From an uncultured Photobacterium sp. (lineage in GTDB: Bacteria; Pseudomonadota; Gammaproteobacteria; Enterobacterales; Vibrionaceae): a stretch of DNA of 64,000 nt. The stretch spans positions 58,844-122,843 of the forward strand of contig NZ_CANMZV010000015.1 in assembly GCF_947502415.1 (NCBI RefSeq), written 5' to 3'. The translations under genes were made by a program, and so were the position numbers. The notes under the pieces are model-generated. The model did not search any database and had not been told where the DNA came from. It was given only the letters and a program-made list of their open reading frames with translations. Shown here piece by piece: positions 27,071-34,903 of the stretch. Within the stretch, counting starts at the first letter, position 1. Each line of letters begins with the position of its first letter.

Positions 27071-28252
27071 ATGAAAACTGTAATTACCCCTGAATTTGTG
27101 AAAAATTTCGCCTGTATTGCTGACAAATGTGAGGATCACTGCTGTCACGGTTGGACTATTCACATCGATAAGTCGACCTATGGCTTCATGACCAAAAAAA
27201 GTGATTTTCAGCTAAAGTCAAAGAAAGTAATTGTAAAAACTAGGAATGAAGCTAGCTATGCCAAGATAAAGCTTGATGACCATGGTGTCTGTCCTTTTCG
27301 AGAAAAGAGCGGATTGTGTGAAGTACATAAAGCGCATGGTCATAGTCGACTTTCTTATACGTGTCAGAGTTATCCGCGTTTAGTCGAAGTTCGGGGGCCG
27401 CAGATAGAGGCAAATTTGAGCCTATCTTGTCCGGAGGCTGCTCGTCAGGTTTTACTTAATCCATCAGCCATGAACTTCCATTGTGAGGAGGTGCATGATG
27501 ATACATTTAAGCCAAAAACATATGAGCGTCCGCAGTGGTATGACAATGTTCGCCAGTTGTTTCTTGATGTATTGCTGCTAGATTCCCTTTCGCTGGAAGA
27601 GCGGTTATTTTTGCTTGGCATGACGCTAAAGTATCTGGATGCGCATCAATCCAATATTGATGAATTTAACCAGACCTTTGCCTATTGTTGTGAAAAAATC
27701 ACTAACGGTGAATTTAGTGATTTATATTCCCGTATGGATTCAGCATTGGATTTACATGCTTCGCAACTAATTAAAGTATTTAATGTTCACTTCGCTCTTG
27801 GTGTCGTAGAAAACCAGAGCCAAGCAATCAAAAGAATGCATTTATTACATGAACAACTGGTTGATGCTTTTGAACCTGCAGGCGATGATATTAATAAGCA
27901 AAAAGAGATTTTGCTTCAGGGGTTTAATGGCCATTATCAAGATTACATTAATGATAAGCCTTATATTTGGTTGAACTATTTTATTTATGGGATGTATAAA
28001 TATGATTTTCCTGCAAATAATATGTATGAGGTATTCAGTGAATTAGTTACTGACTTTTTCCTGTTACGCGGGGCATTGAGCTGCATTGCATCCATGCGTC
28101 CACTACAAGATAATGACCTTATTCTGGCTGTACAAACTTACCATCGCTCAAGAAGCCATCGCCCGGTCTGGAGTCAGGGAATTGCGGGAATTCAGAAGAG
28201 TTTGAATGTTGATCGTAAGATGCTACCTTTGATGCTGCTTAAGGTGTCATGA
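27071..28252 (+). CDS. fliB: FliB, flagellin lysine-N-methylase
   Basis: Protein of 393 residues matching the FliB family that methylates lysines of flagellin in Salmonella. The N-terminal Cys cluster is present (FACIADKCEDHCCHGW; Cys15, 20, 24, 25), with a second Cys-rich part (CPFREKSGLCEVH, CQSYPR, SLSCPEAARQ). Eight bases separate it from motB, so it is probably transcribed with the lateral motor genes and acts on LafA. Its base composition is a little richer in A+T than the flagellar genes, which may mark a separate arrival. Confidence 0.88.
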   Translation: MKTVITPEFVKNFACIADKCEDHCCHGWTIHIDKSTYGFMTKKSDFQLKSKKVIVKTRNEASYAKIKLDDHGVCPFREKSGLCEVHKAHGHSRLSYTCQSYPRLVEVRGPQIEANLSLSCPEAARQVLLNPSAMNFHCEEVHDDTFKPKTYERPQWYDNVRQLFLDVLLLDSLSLEERLFLLGMTLKYLDAHQSNIDEFNQTFAYCCEKITNGEFSDLYSRMDSALDLHASQLIKVFNVHFALGVVENQSQAIKRMHLLHEQLVDAFEPAGDDINKQKEILLQGFNGHYQDYINDKPYIWLNYFIYGMYKYDFPANNMYEVFSELVTDFFLLRGALSCIASMRPLQDNDLILAVQTYHRSRSHRPVWSQGIAGIQKSLNVDRKMLPLMLLKVS

Positions 28253-28256
28253 ATTT

Positions 28257-28388
28257 ATACTTAAAATGGTTGTTTTTCCATTTTAAGTATTATTTATTAT
28301 ATCTATCAATAGATAAAACTTGTTGCATTTAATGTGTGAAAACTTCACTAAGATTTAATTAGTTCATGTGTGATATGAATTAACTGAT
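28257..28388. repeat. Cluster of inverted repeats upstream of the parM-like gene
   Basis: Within 132 bp there are four inverted repeats: ATACTTAAAATGG / CCATTTTAAGTAT (28257-28269 and 28278-28290), TATCTAT-CA-ATAGATA (28300-28315), GTGAA-AAC-TTCAC (28336-28348) and an imperfect AGTTCAT / ATGAATTAACT pair (from about 28361). The first may terminate fliB transcripts, although its stem is A+T-rich. The position fits a partition centromere or an operator of the parM-like operon; I see no regular iteron array. Confidence 0.5.
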
Positions 28389-28429
28389 TTTAGAGTTGTT
28401 AGTGATTAATTTTTATTGTGAGAAAAGTT

Positions 28430-29476
28430 ATGACGGTATCTGCGTTTAAAATTGCGGTTGATGATGGTTCGACAAATGTGAAGGTGAGCTGGATTGAGAA
28501 TAACCAGCTGAAAACCATCGTGTCACCGAACTCTTTCCGTAAAGACTGGAAGAGTGCAGCGCTGCGACGCGATAAGAAAGTATATAACTACACAATCGGT
28601 ACAACTAAGTACACATACGATGCGACGTCTGATAAGGCGTTGGAAACCACGCACGTTGATTACCAGTACGACGATCTGAATCTGCTGGCTGTCCACCATG
28701 CCCTGCTGCAAACAGGCCTGAAGCCTTGTCCGGTAACATTGGTGGTTACTCTGCCGATCACTGAGTTCTATAACTCTGAAGATTGCCAGCGCAACGAAGC
28801 GAAAATTGCCAAGAAGCGCGAAAACCTGATGCGCGAAATCAGCCTGAACAAGGGTGAGCTTTTTGAAGTGACTGATGTGGAAGTCATGCCGGAGAGTCTA
28901 CCGGCGGTAATGTCTACCCTGATCAACTCAAACTGCAATGAGTTTACACGTTCTCTGGTTGTCGACTGCGGCGGTACGACCCTGGATATGGGTATCGTTG
29001 TTGGTGAATTTGACGATGTGTCTGCGATTTACGGTAACAATGAAATTGGCGTGTGTATGGTGACGGATGCTGCTCGCAAAGCCTTGGCTTCTGCGGACAG
29101 TGACTCAAGCTACCTGGTTGCTAATGAGCTGATCAAGCGCCGTGGTGATCTGGAATTCGTTAAAGAAGTCGTGAATGACGAATCTAAGCTTGAAAGTATC
29201 TTAGAAAAGATTGAAATCAAGATTGATGAGCTGGGTAATGCAGTTGCCTATGAAGCGAAGAAATTTTCTAAGAACCCTAACCGAGTTTACCTGGTCGGTG
29301 GTGGTGCTCCGTTGGTTTATCCGGCTATCAAAGCGGCGTATGAAACCCTGGGTGATCGTGTCGTGCTAATCAATGATTCGCAGTCGGCACTGGCTCGTGA
29401 GTTGTGTCTCTACAATACTGAAGAGGAAGAGGTACACATCGAGCGTGAAACCCTTATTGAGGTAGAAGATGAGTAG
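28430..29476 (+). CDS. parM: ParM-like actin ATPase (StbA family), chromosomal
   Basis: Actin-like protein of 348 residues, strongly similar in order and wording to ParM of plasmid R1, which polymerises to push plasmid copies apart. Visible parts are the phosphate-1 loop (AVDDGSTNVK, about 9-18), SPNSFRKDW, AVHHALL, the LPITEFYN block, VMPES, the phosphate-2 loop (VVDCGGTTLDMG) and the adenosine loop (LVGGGAPLV). The ATG at 28430 has GAGAAA upstream; GTG at 28418 would add four residues. The next gene overlaps by eight bases, just as parR follows parM. No replication genes are in the window, so this is a chromosomal copy. Confidence 0.9.
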   Translation: MTVSAFKIAVDDGSTNVKVSWIENNQLKTIVSPNSFRKDWKSAALRRDKKVYNYTIGTTKYTYDATSDKALETTHVDYQYDDLNLLAVHHALLQTGLKPCPVTLVVTLPITEFYNSEDCQRNEAKIAKKRENLMREISLNKGELFEVTDVEVMPESLPAVMSTLINSNCNEFTRSLVVDCGGTTLDMGIVVGEFDDVSAIYGNNEIGVCMVTDAARKALASADSDSSYLVANELIKRRGDLEFVKEVVNDESKLESILEKIEIKIDELGNAVAYEAKKFSKNPNRVYLVGGGAPLVYPAIKAAYETLGDRVVLINDSQSALARELCLYNTEEEEVHIERETLIEVEDE

Positions 29477-30545
29477 TCAGTTAAAGCGAGTTAACTACTC
29501 GATTTATCTAAATCCTGTCAACTCATTGTCCGACCGCTATGCGGTCGCCATTATGCAGAAATGGGTTAACGAGCGTAAAGATATGCTCGATAATCCGGAG
29601 GCTGGTATGGATCTCCATAACAGCCTGCATATGCATAAAAACATCTATCTTTCGGGGATGTTTCTTCACTTGCTCAGTCCGGCATTGGCTGCCGGGCTGT
29701 CATCCTGCCTGGGTGACGACACCATCAAAATGGCGACTCTGAAGCAGCATTTAGATGCTTGTGGTCTAGTTGTGCCTATGGCGCCAGGTCATGCTCCGGA
29801 AATTTCTCGTCAGGATATTGATGCTATCAAGGCTGCGGTTGATATGACGCCGCTATTCAACGAGATCCAGTCGTTGCGTGATGAACTGCGTCAGACGAAC
29901 GAAGATCATTTGCGTCATGCCAGCCAATCTGCCGAGCGTGAACAAGAGTTGTTGCTGAATCAGCAAAAGACCCAGCAGGAGCTGGCTGAAACGCGCCAGA
30001 TATTGGAGAGTCAGGGAACAGAATCACCAGAGCATGAACAAGCCTTGTTGCTGAGTCAGCAAAAGACTCTGCAGGAGGTGACTGAAACGCGTCAGATCTT
30101 GGAGAGCCAGGGAGCTGAGTCATCAGAGCGTGAACAAGCGTTACTGCTGAACCAGCAGAAGACTCAACAGGAACTGGACGAAACCCGCCAGACATTAGTG
30201 AATTTATGTACCGAGTTGGCTGAATCTGTCTCATCAATTGGATCAGTACCACCAGCTGCACCAGCAGTTCCTGAAGCTCCGGCCGTAACAGAGCCCGCTT
30301 CAGACGTTGAGATGCCTGACTTTTCTGAACTTCAGCAATCCCTTACGGATGAAATCCGTGCTACCAACCAGAAACGTGAAATTGCTGAACTTAAGGCCCT
30401 GATCAAAGCGCAAAGCGAACTGATTAAGAAGCTGTCTGTCGCTCCGGTGGCAGGTGCTCCTGCTGAAAAAGCAGAGGAAGAGCAGCCAGATTTGACTGAA
30501 ACCATTGCTAATATGCAGAAGGTTAAGAAAAAAGGCCTGTGGTAA
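29469..30545 (+). CDS. ParR-like N-terminus with long coiled-coil tail, partner of the ParM-like protein
   Basis: Protein of 358 residues overlapping the parM-like gene by eight bases. The first ~80 residues (LKRVNYSIYLNPVNSLSDRY, then a helix and HKNIYLSGMFLHLLSPALAA) fit a ribbon-helix-helix fold and resemble the start of R1 ParR. Residues about 130-250 are a coiled coil with three near-identical 32-residue repeats (154-249, core LLLNQQKTQQELAETRQILE). A Pro/Ala linker and a second coil (about 290-320) follow, with a basic end KKKGLW. ParR proteins are about 100-120 residues, so the tail is an extra. Role is inferred from order and partial resemblance. Confidence 0.75.
   Translation: MSSQLKRVNYSIYLNPVNSLSDRYAVAIMQKWVNERKDMLDNPEAGMDLHNSLHMHKNIYLSGMFLHLLSPALAAGLSSCLGDDTIKMATLKQHLDACGLVVPMAPGHAPEISRQDIDAIKAAVDMTPLFNEIQSLRDELRQTNEDHLRHASQSAEREQELLLNQQKTQQELAETRQILESQGTESPEHEQALLLSQQKTLQEVTETRQILESQGAESSEREQALLLNQQKTQQELDETRQTLVNLCTELAESVSSIGSVPPAAPAVPEAPAVTEPASDVEMPDFSELQQSLTDEIRATNQKREIAELKALIKAQSELIKKLSVAPVAGAPAEKAEEEQPDLTETIANMQKVKKKGLW
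29928..30215 (+). repeat. Three in-frame 96-bp tandem repeats
   Basis: Three consecutive 96-bp units (29928-30023, 30024-30119, 30120-30215) encode 32 residues each, with the shared core EQ-LLL-QQKT-QE---TRQ-L. The spacing keeps frame and coiled-coil phase, so copy number could vary without breaking the protein. Confidence 0.85.
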
Positions 30546-30586
30546 TACAGATCCTAGCATAATATAAACTCTGCGTAATACAAACA

Positions 30587-30620
30587 ATAAAACGGAGCAT
30601 CAAGATGCTCCGTTTTGTTT
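30587..30620. terminator. Bidirectional terminator between the parM-like operon and actP
   Basis: AACGGAGCAT (30591-30600), loop CAAG, ATGCTCCGTT (30605-30614), then TTGTTT; on the other strand the stem is followed by TTTATTGTTT. It serves two converging operons. Confidence 0.85.
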
Positions 30621-30644
30621 ATATATTGGTATTATTATGTCGGT

Positions 30645-32348
30645 TTAGTGCTCCTGTGCTGCCCCCGCACCTTTCGGATAACGAATAGATTCCACCATCT
30701 CTTGTACGTCGTTCGGAACCTCGGACGTCACCTTGTTGACCGCAATTGACACCACAAAGTTCAGACACATACCCAATGTACCGATGCCTTCAGGGCTGAT
30801 CCCGAAGAACCAGTTGTCAGGTGTATTGGCCGCCGGGTTGATGAACTTGAAGTAGATGATATAGGTCGCGGTAAACACAATGCCTGATACCATGCCGGCA
30901 ATGGCACCTTCTTTATTCATCTTCTTGTAGAAGATCCCAAGGATGATGGCCGGGAAGAAGGAAGCGGCAGCCAGTCCGAAGGCAAAGGCAACTACCTGAG
31001 CTACGAACCCCGGCGGGTTAATACCCAGATAGCCTGCACCAATAATCGCCACTGCGGCCCCCACTCGAGCTGCGAGCAGCTCCTGCTTGTCGGTCATATT
31101 CGGTTTTAAGCCTTTCTTCAGCAGGTCATGAGAAATTGAGGTTGAGATCACCAGCAGTAGACCTGCTGCGGTTGATAGTGCGGCAGCCAGGCCACCAGCT
31201 GCTAATAGTGCCACTACCCAGTTTGGTAGTTTTGCCAGTTCTGGACTTGCCAGTACGATGATGTCGCGGTTGACGCTCATTTCGTTGCGCTCATCGCCCG
31301 AGTAGAACATCTTACCGTCGTCATTTTTGTCTTCCCATTTCACCAGACCGGTTTTTTCCCAGTTGGTTACCCAGCCCGGAGCCTCCACTGCGGCAACACC
31401 TTGCTGATCCGGGCCGTTAATGGTCTCGATCATGTTGACGCGGGCAAAGGCGGCCACTGCCGGAGCGGTGGTATAAAGCATTGATATGAACAATAGTGCC
31501 CAGCCTGCCGAGATACGGGCGTCTTTTACGCGCGGTACGGTAAAGAAACGGATAATCACGTGTGGTAGCCCGGCGGTGCCTACCATCAGTGCGGCACAAA
31601 TGAAGAATACATCAACCATACTCTTCGAGCCGTCGGTGTAGGTGGTAAAGCCGAGCTCCGTCGTCAGGCCGTCGAGTTTATCCAGCACATAGGTTTCCGA
31701 ACCTGTCAGTGTTGATCCCATTCCGATCTGAGGGATCGGATTGCCTGTCATCATGATCGAAGTGAAGATCGCCGGAACCAGGAAGGCAAAAATCAGGACG
31801 CAGAATTGGGCGACTTGGGTGTAAGTGATCCCCTTCATACCGCCAAGCACGGCGTAGAAGAAGACGATTCCCATGCCAATGATAATACCGATATTGATAT
31901 CAACTTCGAGGAAACGGGCGAATACCACACCGACTCCGCGCATCTGGCCTGCCACGTAGGTAAACGAAACGAAGATGGCACAAAAGACGGCAACCATACG
32001 GGCTGTTTTTGAATAATAACGTTCACCGATGAAGTCCGGTACTGTGAACTGGCCGAACTTACGCAGGTAAGGGGCAAGACACAGTGCCAGCAGGACATAG
32101 CCACCGGTCCAGCCCATCAGGTAAACCCCGCCGTCGTAGCCGACAAAGGAGATGATACCGGCCATAGATATAAACGATGCAGCTGACATCCAGTCCGCGG
32201 CTGTTGCCATACCGTTTGCAACCGGGTGGACGCCACCGCCAGCAACGTAGAATTCACTGGTCGAGTCGGCACGGGCCCAGATAGCGATACCGATATACAG
32301 GGCAAAGGTGATGCCCACAAGGATAAATGTCCAGGTTTGGATTTCCAT
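30645..32348 (-). CDS. actP: ActP-type cation/acetate symporter
   Basis: Sodium:solute symporter of 567 residues in the acetate permease subfamily, with about 13 membrane helices (for example VALLAAGGLAAALSTAAGLL and GMCLNFVVSIAVNKV). It takes up acetate and similar short carboxylates across the inner membrane. The small DUF485 protein gene yjcH lies ten bases upstream in the same operon, the usual pair. No acs is beside it. Confidence 0.92.
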   Translation of the reverse strand: MEIQTWTFILVGITFALYIGIAIWARADSTSEFYVAGGGVHPVANGMATAADWMSAASFISMAGIISFVGYDGGVYLMGWTGGYVLLALCLAPYLRKFGQFTVPDFIGERYYSKTARMVAVFCAIFVSFTYVAGQMRGVGVVFARFLEVDINIGIIIGMGIVFFYAVLGGMKGITYTQVAQFCVLIFAFLVPAIFTSIMMTGNPIPQIGMGSTLTGSETYVLDKLDGLTTELGFTTYTDGSKSMVDVFFICAALMVGTAGLPHVIIRFFTVPRVKDARISAGWALLFISMLYTTAPAVAAFARVNMIETINGPDQQGVAAVEAPGWVTNWEKTGLVKWEDKNDDGKMFYSGDERNEMSVNRDIIVLASPELAKLPNWVVALLAAGGLAAALSTAAGLLLVISTSISHDLLKKGLKPNMTDKQELLAARVGAAVAIIGAGYLGINPPGFVAQVVAFAFGLAAASFFPAIILGIFYKKMNKEGAIAGMVSGIVFTATYIIYFKFINPAANTPDNWFFGISPEGIGTLGMCLNFVVSIAVNKVTSEVPNDVQEMVESIRYPKGAGAAQEH

Positions 32349-32358
32349 GAATAACCCC

Positions 32359-32625
32359 TTAGTCTTCGTGTACGTTGAACTTACGGTCGAGCGCGTTCAT
32401 ACGCACTACATAGACAAAAATCAGGGCAACAAAGGTGTAGATTGAACCCTGCTGCGAGAACCAGAATCCTAATTTAAAGCCACCAAGCTGGAGGCTGTTT
32501 AGGGCATCGACAAACAGTATGCCGGCGCCATAAGAGAACAGGAACCAGATCGCCAGTAGCGAGCCCATCGTGGCAAGGTTTTCTTTCCAGTAGGCCTGAG
32601 CCTGCTCCTTGGATTCAAACGCCAT
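32359..32625 (-). CDS. yjcH: YjcH, DUF485 inner-membrane protein
   Basis: Protein of 88 residues with two membrane helices (LLAIWFLFSYGAGILFVDAL and IYTFVALIFVYVVRM). DUF485 proteins are usually encoded directly before actP and are thought to assist it. ATAACAATGG with AGGAGA upstream supports the start. Confidence 0.9.
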   Translation of the reverse strand: MAFESKEQAQAYWKENLATMGSLLAIWFLFSYGAGILFVDALNSLQLGGFKLGFWFSQQGSIYTFVALIFVYVVRMNALDRKFNVHED

Positions 32626-32747
32626 TGTTATCTCCTTTCACGTCATTTAATGCTGGATAAAAAAGCCAGGTTAGAAAAATGTTACGGAGTGACAATAGCA
32701 ACGATCCTGCAAGCTAACAGTGCAACTTTAGTCGAGACATAAACGAC

Positions 32748-32773
32748 AAAATCGCCGTAATAACGGCGATTTT
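32748..32773 (-). terminator. Terminator downstream of the LuxR-type regulator
   Basis: AAAATCGCCGT (32748-32758), AATA, ACGGCGATTTT (32763-32773). It lies between the end of the regulator gene and the yjcH start. A run of nine G's at 32805-32813 lies between it and the regulator gene. Confidence 0.7.
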
Positions 32774-32855
32774 GTGAAATAGGGTGGAGGTTTTGATGTG
32801 TTATGGGGGGGGGCTTTAGCCAAAGGTCTAACGTTTTTAGATGCTTTTCGTGCCT

Positions 32856-33491
32856 TTAGGATGTGAGATCCATCTGTTGCAGCAGGATCACCGCCTGGGT
32901 ACGGTTCTTGACTCCGAGTTTGCGGAAAATCGCGGTCATATGTGCTTTGATTGTCGCTTCCGACACATTGAGTTCAAAAGCAATTTGTTTATTGAGCAGG
33001 CCATCAGACAGCATGCATAGCACTTTATACTGCTGTGGTGTGAGGGTTGCGATACGCTCGGCCAGTTCGTTGATTTCGTCATCATCGTCACCGAGTCCTT
33101 CGGGGAAATAGGGTTCACCTTCCAGCACTTGGTGCAGAGCGGCAATCAAGGCTCGCATGTCACTGGATTTGGGAATAAACCCAAAAGCGCCGTGGCTGCG
33201 AACCTGACGGATGATATTGGTTTCTTCGCTGGCAGAGACGACGACAATAGGGAGATCCGGATACTGGCTGCGGAGCTGGATAAGGCCGGACATGCCGTTG
33301 GCGCCGGGCATTTTTAAATCAAGTAGCAGCAGGTCAACATCAGGATCTTTTTCGAGCAGGGAGAGTAAGGTGTCGAGGGAATCTGCTTCCTGCAGGTTGG
33401 CACCGCTGATAGCGATATGCACAGACTGAAACAGCGCATTACGGAATAGCGGGTGATCGTCGGCAATAACAATAGTGTACTGAGCGTCCAT
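32856..33491 (-). CDS. LuxR/NarL-family response regulator, possible acetate-switch regulator
   Basis: Response regulator of 211 residues from the ATG at 33491; the frame is open to 33533. The receiver carries the acidic pair (ADDHPLF), Asp58 in LLLLDLKMPG as phosphorylation site, and Lys in GFIPKS. The C-terminus is a LuxR helix-turn-helix (LTPQQYKVLCMLSDGLLNKQ then IAFELNVSEATIKAHMTAIF). Regulators of this type next to actP are known as CrbR in Vibrio cholerae, where CrbSR controls acetate uptake and acs; that assignment here is inference. No sensor kinase is adjacent. Confidence 0.88.
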   Translation of the reverse strand: MDAQYTIVIADDHPLFRNALFQSVHIAISGANLQEADSLDTLLSLLEKDPDVDLLLLDLKMPGANGMSGLIQLRSQYPDLPIVVVSASEETNIIRQVRSHGAFGFIPKSSDMRALIAALHQVLEGEPYFPEGLGDDDDEINELAERIATLTPQQYKVLCMLSDGLLNKQIAFELNVSEATIKAHMTAIFRKLGVKNRTQAVILLQQMDLTS

Positions 33492-33682
33492 GGCAATCGT
33501 TTCTGGTTGTTTTTGTTTTAATAACGCTATCACCGGAAATTAGGCAGATCAATTTAGTAACACTCAAGATCAGAGCTGGATCTGTTCTTGGGAGCCACAA
33601 TTGCGGTAGCTGAGGTATTATTAAGTTACTTAATAAATAAGTCGCTTATTATGATGAGTCTAATCAATATTGGGAACAGGGA

Positions 33683-34849
33683 ATGATCCGTCACATTGAT
33701 TCAAGGAGTAATGGCCTTGGCTATTTAGAGCAGCAGCGGTTTGAACGCCAGGTGCAAGGCTGGAAACTGATTACAGCTACATCGGTTTTGCTGCTGGGCT
33801 TGGTCGCGGTCGAGCTATTCTGGGCTGAGCCGGCGATATCCAGCGAGGTGAAATCTGCATTCAGTGGCGTCGTTGCGGTGCTGGGGCTGGTGGCGTTGTT
33901 GCTGTGGGTCGTTGTGCAGTTCATTCCCATCAAGGTTAGCTGGAAAAGTGTCTCGGTGGCACTCGCCGGACTGCTGGGTATCGGCTGGGCAGTATTGTTT
34001 CCGTTGCTGCTTCATGAAGCCTATTTTTCCACGCTGTATGTTTATGGCGATTTGTTTGTCTTTCTGTCTGTGGTGGCTTTTTTTAGCTACCGCCCTGCAA
34101 TGTATCTGGCGGTTTTACCGGTTTTAGGTTCGTTCTTTTTTACCGGGATATATTCGGAGTTAGAGCATGAGGCGATCTCCTTCCTGAGCCTGGCCAGTCG
34201 CTTGTTGATAGCGATAGTGATCAGGGAATGTCTGTATCACTGGTTTCATTCTTCGGTATTGCATGAGTTTGAAGAAAAACGTCTGCGTAAGGAGTTGGCT
34301 TCCGTGGCATTGGTTGATCCGGTGACCGGGCTGCAAAACAATCGACACTTTGAATTGATGCTGGATAGGGAAATCATGGCGGCTCGTCGCCATAACAGTG
34401 ATCTGACTTTGATGATCGTCAGTGTAGAGCCGATGCGGCTCTATACGATGACGTGTGGCTATCAAGCCTACGAAGACCTGCTTAAGCGTGTAGCGAAAGG
34501 GCTGCGTCGTGGGATTTATCGTCCTCGTGATTTTATTTCACGGGTTGGCAGTGATGAGTTTGCAATCATACTCCCTGATACTGATATGGATGGGGCTCAG
34601 GTTGTGGCACCACGGATTCAGCGGCATGTTCATCGCTGTTGCGACTACCTGGTTAAACTTGATCTTGAGGAGCCCGTTCGCGTGATGATCTCAATCTTGG
34701 AGTGGACGCCAGATTGCAGTTCCAGCCAGATGAGTAAATCTATGTTTGATGCTATTAATGAGCTGCGAGTGCAGTATGAAAACGGTGATGCAACGTCGGG
34801 AGACATCGTGGCTCGTTATGAGCGGCTGCAAAAAGCGGATTTGAATTAA
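33683..34849 (+). CDS. Membrane-bound GGDEF protein (putative diguanylate cyclase)
   Basis: Protein of 388 residues. About six hydrophobic segments fill the first ~190 residues (for example LITATSVLLLGLVAVELFWA and VLGLVALLLWVVVQFIPI), followed by a C-terminal GGDEF domain (DPVTGLQNNRHFELMLDREI). The active-site motif reads GSDEF (about 289-293) instead of GGDEF, and the product-inhibition site RPRD lies five residues before it. Activity as a c-di-GMP synthase is likely but not certain. It is divergent from the response regulator gene. Confidence 0.88.
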   Translation: MIRHIDSRSNGLGYLEQQRFERQVQGWKLITATSVLLLGLVAVELFWAEPAISSEVKSAFSGVVAVLGLVALLLWVVVQFIPIKVSWKSVSVALAGLLGIGWAVLFPLLLHEAYFSTLYVYGDLFVFLSVVAFFSYRPAMYLAVLPVLGSFFFTGIYSELEHEAISFLSLASRLLIAIVIRECLYHWFHSSVLHEFEEKRLRKELASVALVDPVTGLQNNRHFELMLDREIMAARRHNSDLTLMIVSVEPMRLYTMTCGYQAYEDLLKRVAKGLRRGIYRPRDFISRVGSDEFAIILPDTDMDGAQVVAPRIQRHVHRCCDYLVKLDLEEPVRVMISILEWTPDCSSSQMSKSMFDAINELRVQYENGDATSGDIVARYERLQKADLN

Positions 34850-34877
34850 AAAAGGAGCACCTCGAGTGCTCCTTTTT
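34848..34877. terminator. Bidirectional terminator between the GGDEF gene and dsbD
   Basis: AAAAAGGAGCAC and GTGCTCCTTTTT pair around CTCGA (loop near 34861-34865), with T's beyond on both strands. Confidence 0.85.
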
Positions 34878-34903
34878 AGTTTTTACCTACGCTATCTAAT
34901 GCT

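Noticed and set aside
32805..32813. Run of nine G as a phase-variation tract
   Set aside because: It is outside genes and between a terminator and the end of a regulator gene; no clear promoter spacing would be altered.
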